Below are positions 1-10,064 of a stretch of 64,000 nt of DNA, one piece after another. This DNA comes from Jatrophihabitans endophyticus (GTDB lineage Bacteria > Actinomycetota > Actinomycetes > Mycobacteriales > Jatrophihabitantaceae). The stretch is taken from assembly GCF_900129455.1 (NCBI RefSeq), contig NZ_FQVU01000005.1, positions 336,734 to 400,733 of the forward strand, written 5' to 3'. Below the pieces are notes generated by a model. That model did not search any database. It was not told the DNA's origin and worked only from the letters and a program-made list of their open reading frames with translations. Both the position numbers and the translations under genes were made by a program. The stretch's first letter is position 1. Each line of letters begins with the position of its first letter.

Positions 1-69
1 GACCCCCGGAGCAGCGGCAACGATGGTCGCCCTCCCCGCGACGTTGCGGCATGTGCGTAGTCTCGCACC

Positions 70-501
70 GTGTATGAGGCTTGGGCTTCGAGCCCAGCGG
101 CGCGCAAGACAATGCAGGGCAACCGGGGGCGTGATACCCGTGCCGAGCTCGCGGTACGTCGACTCGTCCACGCGCAAGGTCTCCGTTATCGGGTCAACGC
201 GCGGCCCGAGGCGGATCTGCGCCGCACGGCTGACCTGCTGTTCACTCGTCTGAAGGTCGCCGTGTTCGTCGACGGCTGCTACTGGCATGGGTGTCCCGCG
301 CACTTCACGTTGCCGGTGACCAACGTCGACTACTGGAGCAGCAAGATCGCGCGAAACCGCGCCCGCGACAAGGAGACGACGGACGTGCTTCAGGGGAGGG
401 GGTGGCGCGTGTTGCGATTCTGGGAGCACGAGACGCCGGAATCCGTTGCGCAGCGGATCGGTGAGGCGGTGCGAGCGAGACGCGTGGCTGTCAGGCCCTG
501 A
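70..501 (+). CDS. vsr: Very short patch repair endonuclease (Vsr)
   Basis: This 143-residue protein has the usual Vsr length. Near its start is NRGRDTRAELAVRR, followed by the nuclease core VAVFVDGCYWHGCP (residues about 62-75) with the catalytic Asp and zinc-binding Cys/His residues, then TNVDYWSSKIARN and the C-terminal WRVLRFWEHE. Vsr enzymes nick at T:G mismatches left by deamination of 5-methylcytosine, so the cytosine methyltransferase at 1799-2959 is the natural partner. The start is GTG at 70; the in-frame ATG before QGNRGRDT is an alternative. The 3' end overlaps the convergent restriction-enzyme gene by about 11 nt, which fits a compact R-M cassette. Confidence 0.93.
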   Translation: MYEAWASSPAARKTMQGNRGRDTRAELAVRRLVHAQGLRYRVNARPEADLRRTADLLFTRLKVAVFVDGCYWHGCPAHFTLPVTNVDYWSSKIARNRARDKETTDVLQGRGWRVLRFWEHETPESVAQRIGEAVRARRVAVRP

Positions 502-1669
502 GGGCTGGCAGGCTGTCGCCCCAGGCTTCGGTGATGGTCTGGACAGGGGCGAGCCGATCGGGGAAATGCTTGTGTCGGGCCATGTCGGCGGTGCGGCCGA
601 AGCGAAACTCCCATCGGCCGGTAGGCGAGAAGAGGCAGGCCGCAACGACGTCGAATCCGTTGACCGCGTAGAAGCGGGACGCAGCATCGCCCTTCGAAGC
701 GCGGGTCTTCTGCACCTCGACCTTGAACGATCCGTTTATGGAGGTCTTTGGGCTGGCGTTCTTGCACTCGACCCGTAGGAGCGTGCCATCATCCAGCGTC
801 ACGTCGAAGTCGTGCATCGCATCCACGTCCAGCCGTTCAACCGAAGCGATGCCGGGTGCGCCGGTCAGCTGTCGCTCCAGATGAAACTCGGCCACCCCGC
901 CGCGCACGGCGACCGAGAGCCGGTTACGACCTCCGATGATGTCGAGGATTTGCTCGCTGCTGAGCGCGAACTGCTCCTCGAGCACATGCCTGCGTTCGGG
1001 CTCGTCTCGTGGCGAATGGTCGGCCATCGCGGTCGCGGCGGCGAAGCGCAACGGCGGGTCTAGCCGCAGCGACGTGGCGCGTCGCTCCAAGCGGGCGTAG
1101 TCGATGAGCCGGTCGGGGGTGAAGGCGACGACGGTCTCCAGGTTCGTGGGCGAGCGCGCATCAGAACGCCTCGTGCCGCCGCGGTTGACCTTCTCCCAAA
1201 CATGCCAACCAGAGTCCTCGGCGTGCTTGATCTCGGCGTCCTTGGCGTAGAAGGAGATGCCCATCGGCAGTGGGTCCCAGAGATTCGCGTCCAAGCCCAG
1301 CAGCACGCCGTCGGCGAGGTCGAGGCCGATGATCATCGTCACGTCGACCCCGGCGACATCACGGCCCACCGGATGCTCGCGCTCCCAGCTGTCCTCGGAG
1401 CCGTAGCGCAGCTGCCCCCGGACCTCATCGTTCGGGCGGTTGCGAATCGTGTTGCGGGTGACACGGAACGGATAGACGAGCATCCCCATGCGCTCGTCCG
1501 AGTCCAGCTGAACTCCGAGATAGACGGGCGCCCGACCGGGGTCGCTGACATAGAGGACACGGCCGCCGGATGCCTCGACGGAGTGAACGAGGAATTCGTG
1601 TAGATCAGCCCGGCCCTGGACTCGGTAGACCTCGCCGAAGACACGGCCCGCGAGCGACTCGTCCTTCAA
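491..1669 (-). CDS. Putative type II restriction endonuclease (PD-(D/E)XK-type C-terminus)
   Basis: No named family is recognised with certainty. The C-terminal third contains DFDVTLDDGT followed by LLRVECKN and then FKVEVQKTR, a pattern matching the D...ExK core of PD-(D/E)XK nucleases. The N-terminal two thirds (motifs such as YPFRVTRNTIRNRP, GLDLADGVLLGLD and SGWHVWEK) probably recognise DNA; this is inference. Position between vsr and the cytosine methyltransferase supports a restriction role. I prefer the TTG start at 1669 because AGGAGG sits 4 nt upstream. A longer frame to 1783 adds 38 low-complexity residues and would leave almost no room for a divergent promoter. The shorter form is 392 residues. 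Confidence 0.7.
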   Translation of the reverse strand: MKDESLAGRVFGEVYRVQGRADLHEFLVHSVEASGGRVLYVSDPGRAPVYLGVQLDSDERMGMLVYPFRVTRNTIRNRPNDEVRGQLRYGSEDSWEREHPVGRDVAGVDVTMIIGLDLADGVLLGLDANLWDPLPMGISFYAKDAEIKHAEDSGWHVWEKVNRGGTRRSDARSPTNLETVVAFTPDRLIDYARLERRATSLRLDPPLRFAAATAMADHSPRDEPERRHVLEEQFALSSEQILDIIGGRNRLSVAVRGGVAEFHLERQLTGAPGIASVERLDVDAMHDFDVTLDDGTLLRVECKNASPKTSINGSFKVEVQKTRASKGDAASRFYAVNGFDVVAACLFSPTGRWEFRFGRTADMARHKHFPDRLAPVQTITEAWGDSLPALRA

Positions 1670-1710
1670 CGGCCCTCCTGGCGTCGTCGACCTCGTGGCA
1701 TGTCGTAGGC

Positions 1711-1752
1711 CTGAGTCAGACTCGCCCCGACCATACTGGTCTGACTGGTCTG
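1711..1752. promoter_or_regulatory. Dyad and tandem repeat in the R-M divergent promoter region
   Basis: Between the restriction-enzyme and methyltransferase genes, AGTCAGAC (1714-1721) and GTCTGACT (1739-1746) form an 8-bp inverted repeat with a 17-nt spacer. ACTGGTCTG is repeated in perfect tandem at 1735-1743 and 1744-1752. GAGTC-A-GACTC (1713-1723) is a third small dyad. The GACT/AGTC content resembles controller-protein boxes of other R-M systems, but no controller gene is visible, so autoregulation by the methyltransferase is an alternative. Confidence 0.45.
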
Positions 1753-1798
1753 CTCCGGTGATGACGGGTCGCGCGGGCATCAAAGATTGAGGTGGCAG

Positions 1799-2959
1799 AT
1801 GGGTGAGCAGCTCCCCGTGGTGAGCCTGTTCTCTGGGGCAGGGGGGCTCGACCTCGCCGTCGAACGGGCAGACGCCGAACCCTTGGCGTCCGATGACCCC
1901 GGCGACGGACTACTGCGTGTCTCGGTCGCAACCGACTACAACGAGCCGGCGCTGCAGACTCTCAAGACCAATTTTCGAGGGACGGCCACGCTTGCGGGAG
2001 ACATCCGGGTGGTGCCAACCGAGACGATCCTCGCCACAGCCGGCCTGCGACCGACGGAGCCCGTCCTCCTGGTCGGCGGGCCGCCCTGTACTCCGTTCAG
2101 CAAGTCCGGGTTCTGGTTGGAGCAGAAACGTGCGAGCCGCGATCCCAACGCCTCGCTGCTCGACGAGTACGTGCGCGTCGTCCGTGAAGCGCAGCCGGAG
2201 GCGTTCATCCTCGAGAACGTCCAAGGCCTTACCTACAAGACTCACAAGGCTCAGTTCGAGCGACTCCTCAGAGCCCTGGGCGAGTTGGGCTATAACCCGC
2301 AGTGGAGGGTTCTGCTGGCAGCGGACTACGGGGTCCCACAGCTACGGCGTCGTGTATTCGTCGTTGGCCGGCGCGACGGCGTGAGGTTCGAGTTCCCCGA
2401 ACCGACTCACTCCGGCTGGAGCGAGCACACCCGCGTTGTTGACGTCAACAAGACCCCACACGTCACTGCTGCGCAGGCCTTCGAGGGGCTGCCTACCCTC
2501 GCTCAGGCATCCGACGACGAGATTGTCGACGGCAGCTATGCCGTGCTCGCGGCGGAGGTCCCGCCTGGCCAAAACTATCTTTGGCACACCGAGAGGTACG
2601 GCGGCCGCGACCACTTCGAATGGCGCAGCCGCTACTGGACGTTCCTCCTACGCCTCGACCCGAACCGGCCATCGACCACGCTGCAGGCTCAGCCGGGCCC
2701 GTGGGTCGGCCCGTTCCATTGGGAGAACGTCCGCGCCGCCTCCGGCGAGGAACGCGCCCGCCGACTGCGCGCCAACGAGATGCTTCGCCTTATGTCGTTC
2801 CCCGACGACTTCAAGATCACCGGTTCCCGTGTCGATGTGCAACGTCAGCTCGGCAACGCCGTCCCGATGGAGCTCGGCAAGGCCGTCGTGCGGGCTCTGA
2901 TGGCGCAGCTCGGTTACATGCATTGCGAACGAACTCCTCGCGCGGCCGCTTCAGGCTGA
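1799..2959 (+). CDS. DNA (cytosine-5-)-methyltransferase
   Basis: All key C5-methyltransferase motifs are present in order: motif I SLFSGAGGLDL at the N-terminus, motif IV VGGPPCTPFSKSGF with the catalytic Cys, motif VI ILENVQGL, motif VIII QLRRRVFVVG, a variable target-recognition stretch, and motif X QLGNAVPMELGKAV at the C-terminus. The enzyme methylates C5 of cytosine using S-adenosylmethionine and should protect the host from the adjacent restriction enzyme. At 386 residues it has typical length. The ATG at 1799 is chosen over TTG at 1787 because GAGG lies 6 nt upstream. Vsr upstream repairs the T:G mismatches this enzyme makes likely. The recognition sequence cannot be read from the protein. 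Confidence 0.95.
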   Translation: MGEQLPVVSLFSGAGGLDLAVERADAEPLASDDPGDGLLRVSVATDYNEPALQTLKTNFRGTATLAGDIRVVPTETILATAGLRPTEPVLLVGGPPCTPFSKSGFWLEQKRASRDPNASLLDEYVRVVREAQPEAFILENVQGLTYKTHKAQFERLLRALGELGYNPQWRVLLAADYGVPQLRRRVFVVGRRDGVRFEFPEPTHSGWSEHTRVVDVNKTPHVTAAQAFEGLPTLAQASDDEIVDGSYAVLAAEVPPGQNYLWHTERYGGRDHFEWRSRYWTFLLRLDPNRPSTTLQAQPGPWVGPFHWENVRAASGEERARRLRANEMLRLMSFPDDFKITGSRVDVQRQLGNAVPMELGKAVVRALMAQLGYMHCERTPRAAASG

Positions 2960-3076
2960 GCGATTCTCCTTATCTGTTGACGTCGTGGCGCAGGCTTGTG
3001 CGGCGCGGCCGACATCAGTAACGGCTGCCGCGCTGCGCCGCCCCATGCCGGCAACCGTGCGTGCCATGATGCGGCC

Positions 3077-3748
3077 GTGGTGATCGAGCGGGAGACGTAT
3101 GCGCAGGCGGCGTACCGGGCGATTCAGCGCATGGTCGTGGAGGGGGAGCTCGCGCCGGGGTCGAAGGTGGTGGTGCGGCCGCTGTGCGAGCTGCTCGATC
3201 TGTCGCCGACGCCGATCAAGACGGCGCTGGCGGCGCTGGAGCGCGACGGATTCCTCGTGGCGACGCCGCACCGGGGGTACCGGGTGCCGCAGCCGACGTG
3301 GGCCGACATGCGCGAGATCTACGAGCTGCGGGAAGTGCTGGACGGGATCGCCGCGCGGAACGCGGCCGGGCTGGAGCGGCCCGAAGAGTTCGTGGCGGCC
3401 ACGCTCAAACCGCTGTACGAACGGCAGCAGGCCGCCGCCGAGGGCGCGGACCTCGTCGCCTACAGCGACATCGACCTCGAGTTCCACCAGGCCATCGGGC
3501 ACGCGTCGGAGAACTCCCGGCTGGTGCGGGTGATGGAGAACCTGGGCGGGCAGTTCCGGTTCGCGTCCGGGTCGTCGGCGCGGGTGCCGGGACGGGTGCA
3601 CACCGCGATGCGGGAGCACGCCGTGATCATGCGCGCCGTCGCCGCCGGGGACGCGGAGCGCGCCGAACGCGAGGCGCGGGCGCACGTGCGCAAGTCGGCC
3701 GCGGCCTTCGACAAGTCGGTGCGCGCGAACGGCGTCCGCAGCCGCTGA
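3077..3748 (+). CDS. GntR family regulator (FadR/FCD subfamily)
   Basis: The N-terminal winged helix (about residues 8-70: AQAAYRAIQRMV, LSPTPIKTALAALERDGFL, HRGYRVP) is followed by an all-helical FCD ligand domain (EIYELREVLDGIAARNAA, DLEFHQAIGHASENSRL, REHAVIMRAVAAGD). The FCD metal-binding pattern D...H...H is visible in the DLEFHQAIGHA and REHAVIM segments. GTG at 3077 (or 3080) places the start just before IERETY; an upstream extension to 2996 is unconserved-looking. It lies directly upstream of, and co-directional with, the ten-gene operon from 3843 and is its probable effector-responsive regulator. Confidence 0.85.
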   Translation: MVIERETYAQAAYRAIQRMVVEGELAPGSKVVVRPLCELLDLSPTPIKTALAALERDGFLVATPHRGYRVPQPTWADMREIYELREVLDGIAARNAAGLERPEEFVAATLKPLYERQQAAAEGADLVAYSDIDLEFHQAIGHASENSRLVRVMENLGGQFRFASGSSARVPGRVHTAMREHAVIMRAVAAGDAERAEREARAHVRKSAAAFDKSVRANGVRSR

Positions 3749-3787
3749 TGTCTGATCGGCGTGTTGAGCCGGTTGACGTCGTCCGCG

Positions 3788-3801
3788 TTTTGGATTCAAA
3801 A
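3788..3801. promoter_or_regulatory. Candidate GntR operator upstream of the peptide operon
   Basis: TTTTG-GATT-CAAAA is a dyad with 5-bp arms, 42 bp before the GTG start at 3843. FCD-type GntR regulators commonly bind short TTGGATCCAA-like palindromes, so this AT-rich island in GC-rich DNA is the obvious operator candidate for the regulator at 3077-3748. Confidence 0.5.
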
Positions 3802-3842
3802 TCTGAACGGTCGACTTTGTCCATCTCTCCAGTGGAGTTTCC

Positions 3843-5065
<1,223 letters not shown>

Positions 5066-5069
<4 letters not shown>

Positions 5070-6586
5070 CCCTGCGCCGGCGAGCCGCCGCCACGACGCT
5101 CGCCGCCCTGACCGCGGCGGGCCTGCTCACCGCGTGCCAGACGGAGCCCCTCGGCGGCGCCGGCTCGGTGTTCACCGTCGACCTGTCGAGCTACCCGGCC
5201 AGCCTCGACCCCGGCCTGCAGTACAACACCGACTCGTACGCGGTGTACCGCAACATCTTCGACCAGCTGCTGCGGCGGGACCGGACGAGCGGCAAGGTCG
5301 TCGGGTCGGTCGCCACGTCGTGGCGGCGGACGTCGCAGACCCGGTGGGTCTTCACGCTGCGCGACGGCATCCGCTTCAGCGACGGCAGCCGGCTCACCGC
5401 CGCCGACGCGGCCTACAGCATCAACCGCATCCTCGACCCGAAGCTGGCGAGCGGGCAGCTGGCCAACTTCTCCGCCATCCGCCGGGCGACCGGCTTGGGC
5501 ACCCGCCTCGTGATCGACACCAAGTACCCGTCGCCGACCCTGCTGACGTTCCTCACGACGCTGTCGATCGTGCCGCAGGCCTACGTCCGCCGGGTCGGCA
5601 ACGACGCGTTCAACGCCAGGCCGATGGGCTCGGGCCCGTACCGGTTCGTGTCGGCCATCAACGGCTCGCAGATCGCACTCGACCGCAACACCCGCTACTG
5701 GGGCCCGCGGCCGCAGCTGGCGAAGGTCACCTTCCGGGCGGTGCCCGACATCGCCAGCCGCGTGGCCGACCTGCAGTCCGGGCTCGCGCAGGTGGCGACG
5801 TCGATGACGCCCGACAGCGCGGTGCAGATCCGCGACTCCAGCAATCTGAAGATCCTCTCCGCGCCGACCGAGCGGGTGTCCTACCTGGCGTTCAACACGA
5901 TCAAGGGCGGCCCGACGAACGACCCGCAGGTCCGCCGGGCGATCAGCCTCGCGATCGACTACCGCGGCCTGATCGACAAGCTGCAGCAGGGGTACGCCCG
6001 GCAGGTCAACAGCGTGCTGACCCCGCTCGCGGTCGGGTACGACAAGGCCCTGGCCGACTACCGGTACGACCCGGACGCGGCGCGAGCGTTGATCGCCAAA
6101 GCCGGCGCCAAGGGCAAGACCGTGGTGATGGCCACCTCGCCCACCTACGACCCGAACATCGTGCAGGCGATCCAGGCCGACATCCAGGCGGCGGGGCTGC
6201 AGGTGTCGATCCGCAACAGCGACCAGGCCACGTACCTGAAGAAGGTGCAGAGTCCCTCGCACGACTGGGGTTCCATCCGCTTCGGGCAGTGGTCGTGCTC
6301 CTGCCTCGACGCCGACGGCACGATCTTCCCGCTGTTCCGGTCGGGGACGGTGTGGAGCTCCTACCGCAGCGACCAGTTCGACACCCTCGTCGATCGCGGT
6401 CGCGCCGAGCTCGGCACCGCGCAGCGTCGCGCCGACTACGCCCGGGCGCTGCAGCTGATGAATCGCGACGTGCCCGGCATCGGGCTGTTCCAGGTCGGCT
6501 CCATCTACGGCGTCACGAAGAGCCTGCAGTGGCGCCCCGACGCCCAGGAGAGCTTCTTCCTGGCCGACATGCGGCTCGCGTCGTGA
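5066..6586 (+). CDS. Peptide ABC transporter substrate-binding lipoprotein (SBP family 5)
   Basis: A 506-residue DppA/OppA-like protein. It opens with a basic n-region (LRRRAAATT), a hydrophobic core and the lipobox LLTAC, so it is lipid-anchored outside the membrane. Typical family-5 features follow: YPASLDPGLQYN, TRWVFTLRDGIRFSDG, LTAADAAYSINRIL, AFNARPMGSGPYRFV and VRRAISLAIDYRGLI. It captures the imported substrate, probably a peptide or peptide-like compound, for the permeases at 6583-8471. The GTG start at 5066 overlaps the upstream stop by 4 nt, showing translational coupling. Confidence 0.93.
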
Positions 6587-7593
6587 CGACCGCGACCGCG
6601 CCGGCCACCGCGGCGCCCGGCCGGGCCCGCACGCGGGTGGGCGGCGGCGCTGTGCCGTTCCTGCGCTACCTCGGGCTCCGCCTCGTCCAGGCCGTGGTCG
6701 CGCTGTGGGGCGTCGTCACCGCGGTGTTCTTCTGCCTGCGGCTGTCGGGCGACCCGGCGCAGCTGCTCGCGCCGCAGGGGGCGACCCGCGAGCAGATCGA
6801 CCAGCTGCGCGACACGCTGGGCCTCAACGCCTCGACGTGGTCGCAGTACACGTCCTACCTCGGCGACCTCGTGCACGGCGATCTCGGCTACTCCTTCGTG
6901 CAACGACGCCCCGCGATCGACGTGATCACGCAGCGGCTGCCCTACACGATCAACCTCGCGCTCGCCGCGCTCGTCCTGTCGATCGTGCTCGGGGTCGGCG
7001 CGGGCATGGTCATGGCGCTCTACCGCGGCCGCTGGCCCGAGCGCGTGCTGACGCCCCTCGTGCTCGCCGGGCAGGCCATGCCCGCGTTCTGGACGGGCAT
7101 CCTGCTCATCCTCGTCTTCTCCGTGACGTTCGACGTCTTCCCCTCGACCGGCGACACGTCGGCCAGCTCCATCGTGCTGCCGGCGGTGACGCTCGCGTCG
7201 CTGTCCGCGGCGACCGTCGCCCGGGTGACCCGTGCCGCCGTGCTGGAGCAGCTCAACCGCGACTACGTGCGCACGGCACGGTCCAAGGGCGTGGGCACGT
7301 GGCGGCTGGTGTGGCGCCACCTGCTGCGCAACATCGCGGTACCGGTGCTGACCGTGCTCGCGCTGGAGACCGCGAACCTGCTCGGCGGCTCGGTCGTCAC
7401 CGAGCTGATCTACGCGTGGCCCGGCCTCGGCCAGCTCACGGTCCAGTCGGTGAACGCGCGCGACTTCCCGGTCGTGCAGGCGCTGGTCGTGCTCGCGGCC
7501 GTCGTCTACATCCTGATCAACCTGGTGACGGACCTCGTGTACGGGGTCATCGACCCGCGCATCGCGGTCACCGCGAAGGGAGCCGAGGCATGA
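6583..7593 (+). CDS. ABC transporter permease, DppB/OppB type
   Basis: A 336-residue inner-membrane permease. After a cytoplasmic Pro/Ala/Arg-rich leader of about 30 residues come six hydrophobic segments. The family signatures SGDPAQLLAPQGATREQ (after TM1), GDLGYSF and the EAA-type coupling loop RTARSKGVGTWRLVWRHLLRN are present. It pairs with the DppC-type permease that follows. The GTG start overlaps the previous stop (GTGA) and its own stop overlaps the next ATG (ATGA). Confidence 0.95.
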   Translation: MTTATAPATAAPGRARTRVGGGAVPFLRYLGLRLVQAVVALWGVVTAVFFCLRLSGDPAQLLAPQGATREQIDQLRDTLGLNASTWSQYTSYLGDLVHGDLGYSFVQRRPAIDVITQRLPYTINLALAALVLSIVLGVGAGMVMALYRGRWPERVLTPLVLAGQAMPAFWTGILLILVFSVTFDVFPSTGDTSASSIVLPAVTLASLSAATVARVTRAAVLEQLNRDYVRTARSKGVGTWRLVWRHLLRNIAVPVLTVLALETANLLGGSVVTELIYAWPGLGQLTVQSVNARDFPVVQALVVLAAVVYILINLVTDLVYGVIDPRIAVTAKGAEA

Positions 7594-8471
7594 GACGCGG
7601 GACGATCCCCCTGGCCGTGCTCGGCGGGTACGTGCTCGTCGCGGCCCTCGCGCCGCTGCTCGCCCCGCACGACCCGGACCTGGTGGCGTTGGGCGCGCGG
7701 CTGACCCATCCGTTCCACGACGGGTCGTACCCGCTGGGAACCGACGCGCTCGGCCGAGACGTGCTGAGCCGCATCCTGTACGGCTCGCGGGTCTCGCTCG
7801 TCGTCGCAGTGCTGACGGTGCTGGCGTCCGGCCTCGTCGGGGTGACCCTCGGCGTCGCCGCGGCCTGGCGTCGCGGCTGGGTCGGCGTGGTCGTCATGCG
7901 GCTGGCCGACATCGCGCTGTCGGTGCCGTTCTTCCTCCTCGCGATCCTCGTCGTCGCGGTGCTCGGGCCGAGCCTGGTCAACGTCGTCGTGTGCCTCGCG
8001 CTCGTGCGCTGGCCGCGGTACACCCGCATCGCGTACGCCGGCGTGCTCGAGGCCAGGGAGCGCGGCTTCGTCCGCGGCGCGGTTGCCCTCGGCGCGCCGG
8101 GTCGCTGGATCCTCACCCGGCACGTGCTGCCCGAGATCGTCCCGCTCGTCGTGGTGGTCGCGACGCTCGAGCTCGGCCTGATGGTCATCTACGAGGCGTC
8201 GCTGTCGTTCATCGGTCTCGGCGTCCAGCCGCCGACGGCCTCGTGGGGCTCGATGCTGTCCGACGGGCGGCAGTACGTGTCGTCCGCATGGTGGCTCGCC
8301 ACGTTCCCCGGCATCGCGCTCTTCGGTCTCGTGCTCGCCGTCAACCTGCTTGGCGACGCCGTCCGCGACCGGCTCGATCCGCAGCACCGCGTGCCACGGC
8401 GTGCCCGGCGGCGGCGCCGGGCACGCACCGACATCACCGCCGTGACGGCGGCGGGAGGACCCCGTGCCTGA
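7590..8471 (+). CDS. ABC transporter permease, DppC/OppC type
   Basis: A 293-residue partner permease. It shows LLAPHDPD, the PLGTDALGRDVLSRILYGSRVSL family signature (first half clearest), the coupling loop RGAVALGAPGRWILTRHVLPE, and EASLSFIGLGVQPPTASWGSML. About six membrane segments are visible. The C-terminus carries an unusual Arg-rich tail (RRARRRRRAR) that is probably cytoplasmic. The stop overlaps the following GTG start by 8 nt. Confidence 0.95.
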   Translation: MRRGTIPLAVLGGYVLVAALAPLLAPHDPDLVALGARLTHPFHDGSYPLGTDALGRDVLSRILYGSRVSLVVAVLTVLASGLVGVTLGVAAAWRRGWVGVVVMRLADIALSVPFFLLAILVVAVLGPSLVNVVVCLALVRWPRYTRIAYAGVLEARERGFVRGAVALGAPGRWILTRHVLPEIVPLVVVVATLELGLMVIYEASLSFIGLGVQPPTASWGSMLSDGRQYVSSAWWLATFPGIALFGLVLAVNLLGDAVRDRLDPQHRVPRRARRRRRARTDITAVTAAGGPRA

Positions 8472-9207
8472 GCGCTTCGCCGGAACCCGCGTCGCCGTGA
8501 CCGGCGCGTGCGGGGTCATCGGCACCTGGATCGCCAAGGCCTTCGCCCGCGAGGGCGCGCGCCTCACACTCACCGACGTGCGCGCGGAACCGCTCGCCGC
8601 TCTGGCCGACCGCCTGGGAGCACGGGCTGTCGTCGCCGACGTCACCGAGCCCGACGGCCTCGCAGCCGCCGGTGACGCCGTGCGCGGTTGCGAGGTGCTG
8701 GTCAACAACGCCGCGCTCTACCCGCGCACCCCGCTCGCCGAGACGACCCCGGACGTCGTCCGCCGGCTCTTCGACGTGAACGTGGTCGCCCCGTTCGAGC
8801 TCACCCGGCAGGCCGCCGCGGCGATGATCGACGCGGGCGTGGCCGGGCGGATCGTCAACATCAGCTCGGGTGCGGCCGTGCGTCCCGGGCCGACCGGATC
8901 GGTGTACGCCGCGACGAAGGCGGCGATCGAGTCGCTGACGCGCAGCACCGCCCTCGAGCTCGCGCCGGCCGGCATCCGCGTCAATGCCGTGCAGCCCGGT
9001 TTCGCGCCCGGCAGCGAGGTCAGCGACCTCAGCGAGGACCACGTCGCGACGATGCGGGCCCGCATCCCGCTCGGGCGCACCTCCGGGCCGGAGGACGCGC
9101 CCGAGGCCGTGCTGTGGCTCGCGTCCGACGCCGCGGGATTCGTCACCGGCACCACGGTCGCGGTCGACGGCGGCCGGACGGCCGGGGAATGGAAGGCGCC
9201 GTCGTGA
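8464..9207 (+). CDS. SDR family oxidoreductase
   Basis: A classical 247-residue short-chain dehydrogenase/reductase. The nucleotide-binding glycine motif is TGACGVIG (13-20), NNAA is at 81-84, the catalytic Ser is in NISSG, and YAATK gives the catalytic Tyr148 and Lys152. The C-terminal SDR signature is FVTGTTVAVDGG. The substrate is unknown. The gene sits inside the peptide-import operon between permease and ATPase genes, so it probably acts on a product of the imported compound. The start is GTG at 8464, overlapping the permease gene. Confidence 0.92.
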   Translation: MPERFAGTRVAVTGACGVIGTWIAKAFAREGARLTLTDVRAEPLAALADRLGARAVVADVTEPDGLAAAGDAVRGCEVLVNNAALYPRTPLAETTPDVVRRLFDVNVVAPFELTRQAAAAMIDAGVAGRIVNISSGAAVRPGPTGSVYAATKAAIESLTRSTALELAPAGIRVNAVQPGFAPGSEVSDLSEDHVATMRARIPLGRTSGPEDAPEAVLWLASDAAGFVTGTTVAVDGGRTAGEWKAPS

Positions 9208-10064
9208 CCGCGTACGCGTGGCCGGCGGACGCTCGGGCGGCGCTGTGCGTGACCTTCGACCTCGACGCCGAGAGCCCCTACATCTGGCGCACCCGTGCCG
9301 ACCCGCCGGCCGACGTCGCCGAGCTCGAACAGCGCCGGTACGGCCCGCGCCGCGGCGTGGAGCACCTGCTCGCCGTGCTCGACCGCACCGCGACGCCGGC
9401 GACGTTCTTCGTCCCCGGCTGGGTGGCCACGCAGCACCGGAACGCCGTGCGCGACGTGGTCGCCGCAGGACACGAGCTCGCCCTGCACGGCTGGTGCCAC
9501 GAACCACCGGACCAGCTGACCCCCGACGAACTGCGCGCGACGCTGCGGCGCGCGAGGGACGTGATCGGCGACCTCGCCGGCCGCGCACCGCGTGGCTACC
9601 GCTCGCCGTCGTGGCGGATGACCCCCACGGCGCTCGACGTGCTCGCCGAGCTGGGCCTGGCCTACGACAGCTCGCTCATGGGCGACGACCGGCCCTACGA
9701 CGTCGGCGGGCTCGTGGAGATCCCGGTCGACTGGACCACGGACGACGCCGTGCACTACCGCTACACCGGCCACGGCGAGCGCGCGCCCGTCGCGCCGCAG
9801 CTCGTCGTGGACTCGTGGCGCGACGAGCTCGCGGGCGCTCGCGACCACGGTGCGCTGGTGATGCTGACGATGCACCCGTGGATCTCCGGACGACCGGCCC
9901 GCGCGCACCGACTCGAACAGCTGCTGCACGAGGCGCACGGGCTCGACGACCTGTGGATCGGCACGGCCGGCGCGCTCGCCGACCACCACACCGACCTGCC
10001 GCACTCGGCCCAGCGCACCCGCGTCGCTCGCGACGAGATCGGACGCCCCGATGACGACCGCTGA
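9204..10064 (+). CDS. Polysaccharide deacetylase family protein
   Basis: A 286-residue NodB-fold hydrolase of the PuuE-like type. It shows VTFDLDAES (metal/catalytic Asp motif), ATFFVPGWVA, GHELALHGWCHEPP (His motif) and RGYRSPSWRMTP, then LVMLTMHPWISGRP. No signal peptide is seen, so the enzyme is probably cytoplasmic, unlike cell-wall chitin deacetylases. NodB-fold relatives hydrolyse amide or cyclic-amide bonds (for example allantoinase-like PuuE), which fits the amide-degrading theme of the operon. The GTG start overlaps the SDR stop, and the 3' end overlaps the next gene by 14 nt. Confidence 0.85.
   Translation: MTAYAWPADARAALCVTFDLDAESPYIWRTRADPPADVAELEQRRYGPRRGVEHLLAVLDRTATPATFFVPGWVATQHRNAVRDVVAAGHELALHGWCHEPPDQLTPDELRATLRRARDVIGDLAGRAPRGYRSPSWRMTPTALDVLAELGLAYDSSLMGDDRPYDVGGLVEIPVDWTTDDAVHYRYTGHGERAPVAPQLVVDSWRDELAGARDHGALVMLTMHPWISGRPARAHRLEQLLHEAHGLDDLWIGTAGALADHHTDLPHSAQRTRVARDEIGRPDDDR

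Noticed and set aside
1670..1783. N-terminal extension of the restriction enzyme
   Set aside because: AGGAGG before TTG at 1669 gives a better start and leaves room for divergent promoters; the extension looks non-coding.
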